From Auanema rhodensis (taxonomy: Eukaryota > Nematoda > Chromadorea > Rhabditida > Rhabditidae): 64,000 nucleotides of DNA. Position 1 is the first letter of the stretch; every line of letters starts with the position of its first letter. Location of the stretch: positions 5,022,001 to 5,086,000 of the forward strand of contig OZ059897.1 of the NCBI GenBank assembly GCA_964057225.1. The letters run 5' to 3'. This document shows positions 11,441-25,520 of the stretch, piece by piece. Under the pieces are notes generated by a model that was not told the DNA's origin, did not search any database, and worked only from the letters and a program-made list of their open reading frames with translations. The translations under genes and the position numbers were made by a program.

Positions 11441-12144
11441 TCACGTGCACAATTAATTAGCATAAATTAAAGTTCACGTAAATTTCAAAGTCATGGTTAC
11501 CATGCACAAATATCAATAAAAATTTGTTTTTAGACTAATATGGACATGGGGAATCTAATTTTAAAAACCGCATCTCTTTATCTTTCACGTGAAGTGGGTT
11601 ACATACCAAGTGCACATCACGTGTACATTTAATTAGCATAAATTAAAGTTCACGTAAATTTCAAAGTCATGGTGACCATGCACTAATATCAATAAAAATT
11701 TGTTTTTAGACTAATATGGACATGGGGAATCTAATTTTAAAAACCGCATCTCTTTATCTTTCAAGTGAAGCAAGTTACATACCAAGTGCACAGCACGTGT
11801 ACATTTAATTAGCATAAATTAAAGTTCACGTAAATTTCAAAGTCATGGTTACCATGCACCAATATCAATAAAAATTTGTTTTTAGACTAATATGGACATG
11901 GGGAATCTAATATTGAAAACCGCATCTCTTTATCTTTCACGTGAAGCAAATTACATCCCAAGTGCACATCACGTGTACATTTAATTAGCATAAATTAAAG
12001 TTCACGTAAATTTCAAAGTCATGGTTACCATGCACCAATATCAATAAAAATTTGTTTTTAGACTAATATGGATATGGGGAATCTAATTTTGAAAACCGCA
12101 TCTCTTTATCTTTCACGTGAAGCGAGTTACATACCAAGTGCACA
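10561..12144. repeat. 9-monomer block, copy 1 (M61-M69)
   Basis: Order Y, Z, h, J2, K2, an H/Y hybrid, G2, L2, N. Repeated at 12673-14256, a spacing of 12 monomers (2112 bp). The hybrid M66 (8C,12A of H, then 50G,68A,123A and a TGGG end) is present in both copies, so the duplication came after the hybrid formed. This block overlaps the 10-monomer block, which shows that duplications of different size have been layered. Confidence 0.87.
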
Positions 12145-12672
12145 TCACGTGTGCATTTAATTAGCATAAATTAAAGTTCACGTAAATTTCAAAGTCATGG
12201 TTACCATGAACCAATATCAATAAAAATTTGTTTTTAGACTAATATGGACATGGGGAATCTAATTTTAAAAACCGCATCTCTTTATCTTTCACGTGAAGTG
12301 AGTTACATACCAAGTGCACAGCACGTGTACATTTAATTAGCATAAATTAAAGTTCACGTAAATTTCAAAGTCATGGTTACCATGCACCAATATCAATAAA
12401 AATTTGTTTTTAGACTAATATGGACATGGGGAATCTAATATTGAAAACCGCATCTCTTTATCTTTCACGTGAAGCAAATTACATACCAAGTGCACATCAC
12501 GTGTGCATTTAATTAGCATAAATTAAAGTTCACGTAAATTTCAAAGTCATGGTTACCATGAACCAATATCAATAAAAATTTGTTTTTAGACTAATATGGA
12601 CATGGGGAATCTAATTTTGAAAACCGCATCTCTTTATCTTTCACGTGAAGTGGGTTACATACCAAGTGCACA
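12145..12672. repeat. Rearranged trio M70-M72
   Basis: M70 and M72 share 9G with a rare CATGAACC (65A); M70 ends like O (123A, TGAG) and M72 like K/Z (TGGG). M71 has the L2 body with CAAATT but CATACC in place of CATCCC. Since L2 is normally followed by N and then O, M71 reads as an L2/N fusion that lost one monomer. 65A is otherwise seen only at M82 (14257-14432). Confidence 0.75.
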
Positions 12673-14256
12673 TCACGTGTACATTTAATTAGCATAAATT
12701 AAAGTTCACGTAAATTTCAAAGTCATGGTTACCATGCACAAATATCAATAAAAATTTGTTTTTAGACTAATATGGACATGGGGAATCTAATTTTAAAAAC
12801 CGCATCTCTTTATCTTTCACGTGAAGTGAGTTACATACCAAGTGCACAGCACGTGTACATTTAATTAGCATAAATTAAAGTTCACGTAAATTTCAAAGTC
12901 ATGGTTACCATGCACTAATATCAATAAAAATTTGTTTTTAGACTAATATGGACATGGGGAATCTAATTTTGAAAACCGCATCTCTTTATCTTTCACGTGA
13001 AGCAAGTTACATACCAAGTGCATATCACGTGCACATTTAATTAGCATAAATTAAAGTTCACGTAAATTTCAAACTCATGGTTACCATGCACCAATATCAA
13101 TAAAAATTTGTTTTTAGACTAATATGGACATGGGGAATCTAATTTTGGAAACCGCATCTCTTTATCTTTCACGTGAAGTGAGTTACATACCAAGTGCACA
13201 TCACGTGTACATTTAATTAGCATAAATTAAAGTTCACGTAAATTTCAAAGTCATGGTTACCATGCACCAATATCAATAAAAATTTGTTTTTAGACTAATA
13301 TGGACATGGGGAATCTAATTTTAAAAACCGCATCTCTTTATCTTTCACGTGAAGCAAGTTACATACCAAGTGCATAGCACGTGTACATTTAATTAGCATA
13401 AATTAAAGTTCACGTAAATTTCAAAGTCATGGTTACCATGCACCAATATCAATAAAAATTTGTTTTTAGACTAATATGGACATGGGGAATCTAATTTTGA
13501 AAACCGCATCTCTTTATCTTTCACGTGAAGCAAGTTACATACCAAGTGCATATCACGTGCACAATTAATTAGCATAAATTAAAGTTCACGTAAATTTCAA
13601 AGTCATGGTTACCATGCACAAATATCAATAAAAATTTGTTTTTAGACTAATATGGACATGGGGAATCTAATTTTAAAAACCGCATCTCTTTATCTTTCAC
13701 GTGAAGTGGGTTACATACCAAGTGCACATCACGTGTACATTTAATTAGCATAAATTAAAGTTCACGTAAATTTCAAAGTCATGGTGACCATGCACTAATA
13801 TCAATAAAAATTTGTTTTTAGACTAATATGGACATGGGGAATCTAATTTTAAAAACCGCATCTCTTTATCTTTCAAGTGAAGCAAGTTACATACCAAGTG
13901 CACAGCACGTGTACATTTAATTAGCATAAATTAAAGTTCACGTAAATTTCAAAGTCATGGTTACCATGCACCAATATCAATAAAAATTTGTTTTTAGACT
14001 AATATGGACATGGGGAATCTAATATTGAAAACCGCATCTCTTTATCTTTCACGTGAAGCAAATTACATCCCAAGTGCACATCACGTGTACATTTAATTAG
14101 CATAAATTAAAGTTCACGTAAATTTCAAAGTCATGGTTACCATGCACCAATATCAATAAAAATTTGTTTTTAGACTAATATGGATATGGGGAATCTAATT
14201 TTGAAAACCGCATCTCTTTATCTTTCACGTGAAGCGAGTTACATACCAAGTGCACA
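12673..14256. repeat. 9-monomer block, copy 2 (M73-M81)
   Basis: Partner of 10561-12144 at 2112 bp: Y, Z, h, J2, K2, H/Y hybrid, G2, L2, N. It is followed by M82 with 9G and 65A, matching the left part of M70, so the identity runs slightly past the block edge. Confidence 0.87.
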
Positions 14257-14432
14257 TCACGTGTGCATTTAATTAGCATAAATTAAAGTTCACGTAAATT
14301 TCAAAGTCATGGTTACCATGAACCAATATCAATAAAAATTTGTTTTTAGACTAATATGGACATGGGGAATCTAATTTTGAAAACCGCATCTCTTTATCTT
14401 TCACGTGAAGCAAGTTACATACCAAGTGCATA
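14257..14432. repeat. Monomer M82, O-type start with 65A
   Basis: Starts 9G and 65A as in M70 and M72, then 123G, a CAAG end and 175T as in K2/Z. It joins the second 9-monomer block to the second 10-monomer block and is probably a junction hybrid. Confidence 0.75.
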
Positions 14433-16192
14433 TCACGTGCACATTTAATTAGCATAAATTAAAGTTCACGTAAATTTCAAACTCATGGTTACCATGCACC
14501 AATATCAATAAAAATTTGTTTTTAGACTAATATGGACATGGGGAATCTAATTTTGGAAACCGCATCTCTTTATCTTTCACGTGAAGTGAGTTACATACCA
14601 AGTGCACATCACGTGTACATTTAATTAGCATAAATTAAAGTTCACGTAAATTTCAAAGTCATGGTTACCATGCACCAATATCAATAAAAATTTGTTTTTA
14701 GACTAATATGGACATGGGGAATCTAATTTTAAAAACCGCATCTCTTTATCTTTCACGTGAAGCAAGTTACATACCAAGTGCATAGCACGTGTACATTTAA
14801 TTAGCATAAATTAAAGTTCACGTAAATTTCAAAGTCATGGTTACCATGCACCAATATCAATAAAAATTTGTTTTTAGACTAATATGGACATGGGGAATCT
14901 AATTTTGAAAACCGCATCTCTTTATCTTTCACGTGAAGCAAGTTACATACCAAGTGCATATCACGTGCACAATTAATTAGCATAAATTAAAGTTCACGTA
15001 AATTTCAAACTCATGGTTACCATGCACCAATATCAATAAAAATTTGTTTTTAGACTAATATGGACATGGGGAATCTAATTTTGGAAACCGCATCTCTTTA
15101 TCTTTCACGTGAAGTGGGTTACATACCAAGTGCACATCACGTGTACATTTAATTAGCATAAATTAAAGTTCACGTAAATTTCAAAGTCATGGTTACCATG
15201 CACTAATATCAATAAAAATTTGTTTTTAGACTAATATGGACATGGGGAATCTAATTTTGAAAACCGCATCTCTTTATCTTTCACGTGAAGTGGGTTACAT
15301 ACCAAGTGCACATCACGTGTACATTTAATTAGCATAAATTAAAGTTCACGTAAATTTCAAAGTCATGGTTACCATGCACAAATATCAATAAAAATTTGTT
15401 TTTAGACTAATATGGACATGGGGAATCTAATTTTAAAAACCGCATCTCTTTATCTTTCACGTGAAGTGAGTTACATACCAAGTGCACAGCACGTGTACAT
15501 TTAATTAGCATAAATTAAAGTTCACGTAAATTTCAAAGTCATGGTTACCATGCACTAATATCAATAAAAATTTGTTTTTAGACTAATATGGACATGGGGA
15601 ATCTAATTTTGAAAACCGCATCTCTTTATCTTTCACGTGAAGCAAGTTACATACCAAGTGCATATCACGTGCACATTTAATTAGCATAAATTAAAGTTCA
15701 CGTAAATTTCAAACTCATGGTTACCATGCACCAATATCAATAAAAATTTGTTTTTAGACTAATATGGACATGGGGAATCTAATTTTGGAAACCGCATCTC
15801 TTTATCTTTCACGTGAAGTGAGTTACATACCAAGTGCACATCACGTGTACATTTAATTAGCATAAATTAAAGTTCACGTAAATTTCAAAGTCATGGTTAC
15901 CATGCACCAATATCAATAAAAATTTGTTTTTAGACTAATATGGACATGGGGAATCTAATTTTAAAAACCGCATCTCTTTATCTTTCACGTGAAGCAAGTT
16001 ACATACCAAGTGCATAGCACGTGTACATTTAATTAGCATAAATTAAAGTTCACGTAAATTTCAAAGTCATGGTTACCATGCACCAATATCAATAAAAATT
16101 TGTTTTTAGACTAATATGGACATGGGGAATCTAATTTTGAAAACCGCATCTCTTTATCTTTCACGTGAAGCAAGTTACATACCAAGTGCATA
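14433..16192. repeat. 10-monomer block, copy 2 (M83-M92)
   Basis: h, J2, K2, H, 68T/TGGG, Y, Z, h, J2, K2 as at 9681-11440. Afterwards the sequence goes to a normal H and I rather than the H/Y hybrid, which marks the right limit of the shared block. Confidence 0.85.
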
Positions 16193-19100
16193 TCACGTGC
16201 ACAATTAATTAGCATAAATTAAAGTTCACGTAAATTTCAAACTCATGGTTACCATGCACCAATATCAATAAAAATTTGTTTTTAGACTAATATGGACATG
16301 GGGAATCTAATTTTGGAAACCGCATCTCTTTATCTTTCACGTGAAGCGAGTTACATACCAAGTGCACATCACGTGTACATTTAATTAACATAAATTAAAG
16401 TTCACGTAAATTTCAAACTCATGGTTACCATGCACCAATATCAATAAAAATTTGTTTTTAGACTAATATGGACATGGGGAATCTAATTTTGAAAACCGCA
16501 TCTCTTTATCTTTCACGTGAAGTGGGTTACATACCAAGTGCACATCACGTGTACATTTAATTAGCATAAATTAAAGTTCACGTAAATTTCAAAGTCATGG
16601 TTACCATGCACCAATATCAATAAAAATTTGTTTTTAGACTAATATGGACATGGGGAATCTAATTTTAAAAACCGCATCTCTTTATCTTTCACGTGAAGCA
16701 AGTTACATACCAAGTGCACAGCACGTGTACATTTAATTAGCATAAATTAAAGTTCACGTAAATTTCAAAGTCATGGTTACCATGCACCAATATCAATAAA
16801 AATTTGTTTTTAGACTAATATGGACATGGGGAATCTAATTTTGAAAACCGCATCTCTTTATCTTTCACGTGAAGTGGGTTACATACCAAGTGCACATCAC
16901 GTGTACATTTAATTAGCATAAATTAAAGTTCACGTAAATTTCAAAGTCATGGTTACCATGCACCAATATCAATAAAAATTTGTTTTTAGACTAATATGGA
17001 CATGGGGAATCTAATTTTGAAAACCGCATCTCTTTATCTTTCACGTGAAGCAAGTTACATACCAAGTGCATATCACGTGCACAATTAATTAGCATAAATT
17101 AAAGTTCACGTAAATTTCAAAGTCATGGTTACCATGCACCAATATCAATAAAAATTTGTTTTTAGACTAATATGGACATGGGGAATCTAATTTTGAAAAC
17201 CGCATCTCTTTATCTTTCACGTGAAGCAAGTTACATACCAAGTGCATATCACGTGCACAATTAATTAGCATAAATTAAAGTTCACGTAAATTTCAAACTC
17301 ATGGTTACCATGCACCAATATCAATAAAAATTTGTTTTTAGACTAATATGGACATGGGGAATCTAATTTTGAAAACCGCATCTCTTTATCTTTCACGTGA
17401 AGTGGGTTACATACCAAGTGCACATCACGTGTACATTTAATTAGCATAAATTAAAGTTCACGTAAATTTCAAAGTCATGGTGACCATGCACTAATATCAA
17501 TAAAAATTTGTTTTTAGACTAATATGGACATGGGGAATCTAATTTTAAAAACCGCATCTCTTTATCTTTCGAGTGAAGCAAGTTACATACCAAGTGCACA
17601 GCACGTGTACATTTAATTAGCATAAATTAAAGTTCACGTAAATTTCAAAGTCATGGTTACCATGCACCAATATCAATAAAAATTTGTTTTTAGACTAATA
17701 TGGACATGGGGAATCTAATATTGAAAACCGCATCTCTTTATCTTTCACGTGAAGCAAATTACATCCCAAGTGCACATCACGTGTACATTTAATTAGCATA
17801 AATTAAAGTTCACGTAAATTTCAAAGTCATGGTTACCATGCACCAATATCAATAAAAATTTGTTTTTAGACTAATATGGATATGGGGAATCTAATTTTGA
17901 AAACCGCATCTCTTTATCTTTCACGTGAAGCGAGTTACATACCAAGTGCACATCACGTGTGCATTTAATTAGCATAAATTAAAGTTCACGTAAATTTCAA
18001 AATCATGGTTACCATGCACTAATATCAATAAAAATTTGTTTTTAGACTAATATGGACATGGGGAATCTAATTTTGAAAACCGCATCTCTTTATCTTTCAC
18101 GTGAAGCAAGTTACATACCAAGTGCATATCACGTGCACATTTAATTAGCATAAATTAAAGTTCACGTAAATTTCAAACTCATGGTTACCATGCACCAATA
18201 TCAATAAAAATTTGTTTTTAGACTAATATGGACATGGGGAATCTAATTTTGGAAACCGCATCTCTTTATCTTTCACGTGAAGTGAGTTACATACCAAGTG
18301 CACATCACGTGTACATTTAATTAGCATAAATTAAAGTTCACGTAAATTTCAAAGTCATGGTTACCATGCACCAATATCAATAAAAATTTGTTTTTAGACT
18401 AATATGGACATGGGGAATCTAATTTTAAAAACCGCATCTCTTTATCTTTCACGTGAAGCAAGTTACATACCAAGTGCATAGCACGTGTACATTTAATTAG
18501 CATAAATTAAAGTTCACGTAAATTTCAAAGTCATGGTTACCATGCACCAATATCAATAAAAATTTGTTTTTAGACTAATATGGACATGGGGAATCTAATT
18601 TTGAAAACCGCATCTCTTTATCTTTCACGTGAAGCAAGTTACATACCAAGTGCATATCACGTGCACAATTAATTAGCATAAATTAAAGTTCACGTAAATT
18701 TCAAACTCATGGTTACCATGCACCAATATCAATAAAAATTTGTTTTTAGACTAATATGGACATGGGGAATCTAATTTTGAAAACCGCATCTCTTTATCTT
18801 TCACGTGAAGCGAGTTACATACCAAGTGCACATCACGTGTACATTTAATTAACATAAATTAAAGTTCACGTAAATTTCAAACTCATGGTTACCATGCACC
18901 AATATCAATAAAAATTTGTTTTTAGACTAATATGGACATGGGGAATCTAATTTTAAAAACCGCATCTCTTTATCTTTCACGTGAAGCAAGTTACATACCA
19001 AGTGCACAGCACGTGTACATTTAATTAGCATAAATTAAAGTTCACGTAAATTTCAAAGTCATGGTTACCATGCACCAATATCAATAAAAATTTGTTTTTA

Positions 19101-20064
19101 GACTAATATGGACATGGGGAATCTAATTTTGAAAACCGCATCTCTTTATCTTTCACGTGAAGTGGGTTACATACCAAGTGCACATCACGTGTACATTTAA
19201 TTAGCATAAATTAAAGTTCACGTAAATTTCAAAGTCATGGTGACCATGCACTAATATCAATAAAAATTTGTTTTTAGACTAATATGGACATGGGGAATCT
19301 AATTTTAAAAACCGCATCTCTTTATCTTTCAAGTGAAGCAAGTTACATACCAAGTGCACAGCACGTGTACATTTAATTAGCATAAATTAAAGTTCACGTA
19401 AATTTCAAAGTCATGGTTACCATGCACCAATATCAATAAAAATTTGTTTTTAGACTAATATGGACATGGGGAATCTAATATTGAAAACCGCATCTCTTTA
19501 TCTTTCACGTGAAGCAAATTACATCCCAAGTGCACATCACGTGTACATTTAATTAGCATAAATTAAAGTTCACGTAAATTTCAAAGTCATGGTTACCATG
19601 CACCAATATCAATAAAAATTTGTTTTTAGACTAATATGGATATGGGGAATCTAATTTTGAAAACCGCATCTCTTTATCTTTCACGTGAAGCGAGTTACAT
19701 ACCAAGTGCACATCACGTGTGCATTTAATTAGCATAAATTAAAGTTCACGTAAATTTCAAAATCATGGTTACCATGCACCAATATCAATAAAAATTTGTT
19801 TTTAGACTAATATGCACATGGGGAATCTAATTTTAAAAACCGCATCTCTTTATCTTTCACGTGAAGTGAGTTACATACCAAGTGCACAGCACGTGTACAT
19901 TTAATTAGCATAAATTAAAGTTCACGTAAATTTCAAAGTCATGGTTACCATGCACTAATATCAATAAAAATTTGTTTTTAGACTAATATGGACATGGGGA
20001 ATCTAATTTTGAAAACCGCATCTCTTCATCTTTCACGTGAAGCAAGTTACATACCAAGTGCACA
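16193..20064. repeat. Mixed segment M93-M114
   Basis: Order: H, I, J, K, three H/K2-type hybrids (M97-M99), G2, L2, N, O variant, h, J2, K2, H-type, I-type with 123A, K, G2, L2, N, O, and a P-type without 131A but with CTTCAT (139C). M98 combines the H start (8C,12A) with 50G and the K2 end; M99 keeps 12A and 50C but lacks 124G. M100 has CGAGTG where other G2 copies have CAAGTG. The G2-L2-N-O run occurs twice, ten monomers apart (17425 and 19185). Confidence 0.78.
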
Positions 20065-20944
20065 TCACGTGCACATTTAATTAGCATAAATTAAAGTTCA
20101 CGTAAATTTCAAAGTCATGGTTACCATGCACCAATATCAATAAAAATTTGTTTTTAGACTAATATGGACATGGGGAATCTAATTTTGAAAACCGCATCTC
20201 TTTATCTTTCACGTGAAGCGAGTTACATACCAAGTGCACATCACGTGTACATTTAATTAGCATAACTTGAAGTTCACGTAAATTTCAAAGTCATGGTTAC
20301 CATGCACCAATATCAATAAAAATTTGTTTTTAGACTAATATGGACATGGGGAATCTAATTTTGAAAACCGCGTCTCTTTATCTTTCACGTGAAGCGAGTT
20401 ACATACCAAGTGCACATCACGTGTACATTTAATTAGCATAAATTAAAGTTCACGTAAATTTCAAAGTCATGGTTACCATGCACCAATATCAATAAAAATT
20501 TGTTTTTAGACTAATATGGACATGGGGAATCTAATTTTAAAAACCGCATCTCTTCATCTTTCACGTGAAGCAAGTTACATACCAAGTGCACAGCACGTGT
20601 ACATTTAATTAGCATAAATTAAAGTTCACGTAAATTTCAAAGTCATGGTTACCATGCACCAATATCAATAAAAATTTGTTTTTAGACTAATATGGACATG
20701 GGGAATCTAATTTTGAAAACCGCATCTCTTTATCTTTCACGTGAAGTGAGTTACATACCAAGTGTACATCACGTGCACATTTAATTAGCATAAATTAAAG
20801 TTAACGTAAATTTCAAAGTCATGGTTACCATGCACCAATATCAATAAAAATTTGTTTTTAGACTAATATGGACATGGGGAATCTAATTTTGAAAACCGCA
20901 TCTCTTTATCTTTCACGTGAAGCGAGTTACATACCAAGTGCACA
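20065..20944. repeat. Shortened hexamer A-B-C-D/E-F (M115-M119)
   Basis: Five monomers where the reference order has six. M118 (20593-20768) starts as D (phase 1 G) and ends as E (TGAG, 173T), so one monomer's worth has been lost by an exchange between D and E somewhere in phases 2-154. M116 has a private CATAACTT near 20264. Confidence 0.85.
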
Positions 20945-22176
20945 TCACGTGTACATTTAATTAGCATAAATTAAAGTTCACGTAAATTTCAAAGTCATGG
21001 TGACCATGCACCAATATCAATAAAAATTTGTTTTCAGACTAATATGGAGATGGGGAATCTAATATTGAAAACCGCATCTCTTTATCTTTCACGTGAAGCA
21101 AGTTACATCCCAAGTGCACATCACGTGTACATTTAATTAGCATAAATTAAAGTTCACGTAAATTTCAAAGTCATGGTTACCATGCACCAATATCAATAAA
21201 AATTTGTTTTTAGACTAATATGGATATGGGGAATCTAATTTTGAAAACCGCATCTCTTTATCTTTCACGTGAAGCGAGTTACATACCAAGTGCACAGCAC
21301 GTGTACATTTAATTAGCATAAATTAAAGTTCACGTAAATTTCAAAATCATGGTTACCATGCACCAATATCAATAAAAATTTGTTTTCAGACTAATATGGA
21401 GATGGGGAATCTAATATTGAAAACCGCATCTCTTTATCTTTCACGTGAAGCAAGTTACATACCAAGTGCACAGCACGTGTACATTTAATTAGCATAAATT
21501 AAAGTTCACGTAAATTTCAAAGTCATGGTTACCATGCACTAATATCAATAAAAATTTGTTTTTAGACTAATATGGACATGGGGAATCTAATTTTGAAAAC
21601 CGAATCTCTTTATCTTTCACGTGAAGCAAGTTACATACCAAGTGCACATCACGTGCACATTTAATTAGCATAAATTAAAGTTCACGTAAATTTCAAAGTC
21701 ATGGTTACCATGCACCAATATCAATAAAAATTTGTTTTTAGACTAATATGGACATGGGGAATCTAATTTTGAAAACCGCATCTCTTTATCTTTCACGTGA
21801 AGCGAGTTACATACCAAGTGCACATCACGTGCACATTTAATTAGCATAAATTAAAGTTCACGTAAATTTCAAAGTCATGGTTACCATGCACCAATATCAA
21901 TAAAAATTTGTTTTTAGACTAATATGGACATGGGGAATCTAATTTTGAAAACCGCGTCTCTTTATCTTTCACGTGAAGCGAGTTACATACCAAGTGCACA
22001 TCACGTGCACATTTAATTAGCATAAATTAAAGTTAACGTAAATTTCAAAGTCATGGTTACCATGCACCAATATCAATAAAAATTTGTTTTTAGACTAATA
22101 TGGACATGGGGAATCTAATTTTGAAAACCGCATCTCTTTATCTTTCACGTGAAGCGAGTTACATACCAAGTGCACA
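20945..22176. repeat. 7-monomer HOR, copy 1 (M120-M126)
   Basis: Order G/L fusion, N, O/L fusion (1G,50A,91C,105G,120A), P, A, A with 132G, F; unit 1232 bp. The G/L fusion M120 has 58G of class G but 68C and 91C of class L, which puts the exchange within phases 59-67. Copies follow at 22177, 24289 and 25521. I found no difference between copies at the diagnostic sites. Confidence 0.92.
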
Positions 22177-23408
22177 TCACGTGTACATTTAATTAGCATA
22201 AATTAAAGTTCACGTAAATTTCAAAGTCATGGTGACCATGCACCAATATCAATAAAAATTTGTTTTCAGACTAATATGGAGATGGGGAATCTAATATTGA
22301 AAACCGCATCTCTTTATCTTTCACGTGAAGCAAGTTACATCCCAAGTGCACATCACGTGTACATTTAATTAGCATAAATTAAAGTTCACGTAAATTTCAA
22401 AGTCATGGTTACCATGCACCAATATCAATAAAAATTTGTTTTTAGACTAATATGGATATGGGGAATCTAATTTTGAAAACCGCATCTCTTTATCTTTCAC
22501 GTGAAGCGAGTTACATACCAAGTGCACAGCACGTGTACATTTAATTAGCATAAATTAAAGTTCACGTAAATTTCAAAATCATGGTTACCATGCACCAATA
22601 TCAATAAAAATTTGTTTTCAGACTAATATGGAGATGGGGAATCTAATATTGAAAACCGCATCTCTTTATCTTTCACGTGAAGCAAGTTACATACCAAGTG
22701 CACAGCACGTGTACATTTAATTAGCATAAATTAAAGTTCACGTAAATTTCAAAGTCATGGTTACCATGCACTAATATCAATAAAAATTTGTTTTTAGACT
22801 AATATGGACATGGGGAATCTAATTTTGAAAACCGAATCTCTTTATCTTTCACGTGAAGCAAGTTACATACCAAGTGCACATCACGTGCACATTTAATTAG
22901 CATAAATTAAAGTTCACGTAAATTTCAAAGTCATGGTTACCATGCACCAATATCAATAAAAATTTGTTTTTAGACTAATATGGACATGGGGAATCTAATT
23001 TTGAAAACCGCATCTCTTTATCTTTCACGTGAAGCGAGTTACATACCAAGTGCACATCACGTGCACATTTAATTAGCATAAATTAAAGTTCACGTAAATT
23101 TCAAAGTCATGGTTACCATGCACCAATATCAATAAAAATTTGTTTTTAGACTAATATGGACATGGGGAATCTAATTTTGAAAACCGCGTCTCTTTATCTT
23201 TCACGTGAAGCGAGTTACATACCAAGTGCACATCACGTGCACATTTAATTAGCATAAATTAAAGTTAACGTAAATTTCAAAGTCATGGTTACCATGCACC
23301 AATATCAATAAAAATTTGTTTTTAGACTAATATGGACATGGGGAATCTAATTTTGAAAACCGCATCTCTTTATCTTTCACGTGAAGCGAGTTACATACCA
23401 AGTGCACA
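22177..23408. repeat. 7-monomer HOR, copy 2 (M127-M133)
   Basis: Direct tandem partner of 20945-22176: G/L, N, O/L, P, A, A with 132G, F. It is followed not by a third copy but by five monomers (23409-24288). Confidence 0.92.
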
Positions 23409-24288
23409 TCACGTGTACATTTAATTAGCATAAATTAAAGTTCACGTAAATTTCAAAGTCATGGTGACCATGCACTAATATCAATAAAAATTTGTTTTTA
23501 GACTAATATGGACATGGGGAATCTAATTTTAAAAACCGCATCTCTTTATCTTTCACGTGAAGCAAGTTACATACCAAGTGCACAGCACGTGTACATTTAA
23601 TTAGCATAAATTAAAGTTCACGTAAATTTCAAAGTCATGGTTACCATGCACCAATATCAATAAAAATTTGTTTTCAGACTAATATGGAGATGGGGAATCT
23701 AATATTGAAAACCGCATCTCTTTATCTTTCACGTGAAGCAAGTTACATCCCAAGTGCACATCACGTGTACATTTAATTAGCATAAATTAAAGTTCACGTA
23801 AATTTCAAAGTCATGGTTACCATGCACCAATATCAATAAAAATTTGTTTTTAGACTAATATGGATATGGGGAATCTAATTTTGAAAACCGCATCTCTTTA
23901 TCTTTCACGTGAAGCGAGTTACATACCAAGTGCACATCACGTGTGCATTTAATTAGCATAAATTAAAGTTCACGTAAATTTCAAAGTCATGGTTACCATG
24001 CACCAATATCAATAAAAATTTGTTTTTAGACTAATATGGACATGGGGAATCTAATTTTGAAAACCGCATCTCTTTATCTTTCACGTGAAGTGAGTTACAT
24101 ACCAAGTGTACATCACGTGCACATTTAATTAGCATAAATTAAAGTTAACGTAAATTTCAAAGTCATGGTTACCATGCACCAATATCAATAAAAATTTGTT
24201 TTTAGACTAATATGGACATGGGGAATCTAATTTTGAAAACCGCATCTCTTTATCTTTCACGTGAAGCGAGTTACATACCAAGTGCACA
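23409..24288. repeat. 5-monomer interval G-L-N-(O/E)-F (M134-M138)
   Basis: Separate G (58G,68T,123A) and L (1G,91C,105G,120A,165C) monomers appear here, which are the likely parents of the G/L fusion heading each 7-mer. M137 starts with 9G like O but has 50G and ends TGAG with 173T like E; it is the junction monomer of the 19-monomer duplication, with the switch between 23945 and 23986. F then leads into 7-mer copy 3. Confidence 0.85.
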
Positions 24289-25520
24289 TCACGTGTACAT
24301 TTAATTAGCATAAATTAAAGTTCACGTAAATTTCAAAGTCATGGTGACCATGCACCAATATCAATAAAAATTTGTTTTCAGACTAATATGGAGATGGGGA
24401 ATCTAATATTGAAAACCGCATCTCTTTATCTTTCACGTGAAGCAAGTTACATCCCAAGTGCACATCACGTGTACATTTAATTAGCATAAATTAAAGTTCA
24501 CGTAAATTTCAAAGTCATGGTTACCATGCACCAATATCAATAAAAATTTGTTTTTAGACTAATATGGATATGGGGAATCTAATTTTGAAAACCGCATCTC
24601 TTTATCTTTCACGTGAAGCGAGTTACATACCAAGTGCACAGCACGTGTACATTTAATTAGCATAAATTAAAGTTCACGTAAATTTCAAAATCATGGTTAC
24701 CATGCACCAATATCAATAAAAATTTGTTTTCAGACTAATATGGAGATGGGGAATCTAATATTGAAAACCGCATCTCTTTATCTTTCACGTGAAGCAAGTT
24801 ACATACCAAGTGCACAGCACGTGTACATTTAATTAGCATAAATTAAAGTTCACGTAAATTTCAAAGTCATGGTTACCATGCACTAATATCAATAAAAATT
24901 TGTTTTTAGACTAATATGGACATGGGGAATCTAATTTTGAAAACCGAATCTCTTTATCTTTCACGTGAAGCAAGTTACATACCAAGTGCACATCACGTGC
25001 ACATTTAATTAGCATAAATTAAAGTTCACGTAAATTTCAAAGTCATGGTTACCATGCACCAATATCAATAAAAATTTGTTTTTAGACTAATATGGACATG
25101 GGGAATCTAATTTTGAAAACCGCATCTCTTTATCTTTCACGTGAAGCGAGTTACATACCAAGTGCACATCACGTGCACATTTAATTAGCATAAATTAAAG
25201 TTCACGTAAATTTCAAAGTCATGGTTACCATGCACCAATATCAATAAAAATTTGTTTTTAGACTAATATGGACATGGGGAATCTAATTTTGAAAACCGCG
25301 TCTCTTTATCTTTCACGTGAAGCGAGTTACATACCAAGTGCACATCACGTGCACATTTAATTAGCATAAATTAAAGTTAACGTAAATTTCAAAGTCATGG
25401 TTACCATGCACCAATATCAATAAAAATTTGTTTTTAGACTAATATGGACATGGGGAATCTAATTTTGAAAACCGCATCTCTTTATCTTTCACGTGAAGCG
25501 AGTTACATACCAAGTGCACA
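24289..25520. repeat. 7-monomer HOR, copy 3 (M139-M145)
   Basis: Same seven classes as 20945-22176, lying 19 monomers (3344 bp) downstream of it. Part of the second half of the nested duplication. Confidence 0.92.

Larger units (their letters stand above)
20769..23936. repeat. 18 shared monomers of a 19-monomer duplication, left copy
   Basis: F, 7-mer, 7-mer, G, L, N (M119-M136) recur in the same order at 24113-27280 (M138-M155), offset 3344 bp. The duplication is nested: the 7-mer was doubled first, then the pair with its flanks. Shared flanks extend a little into M118/M137 on the left and M137/M156 on the right. Confidence 0.88.
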
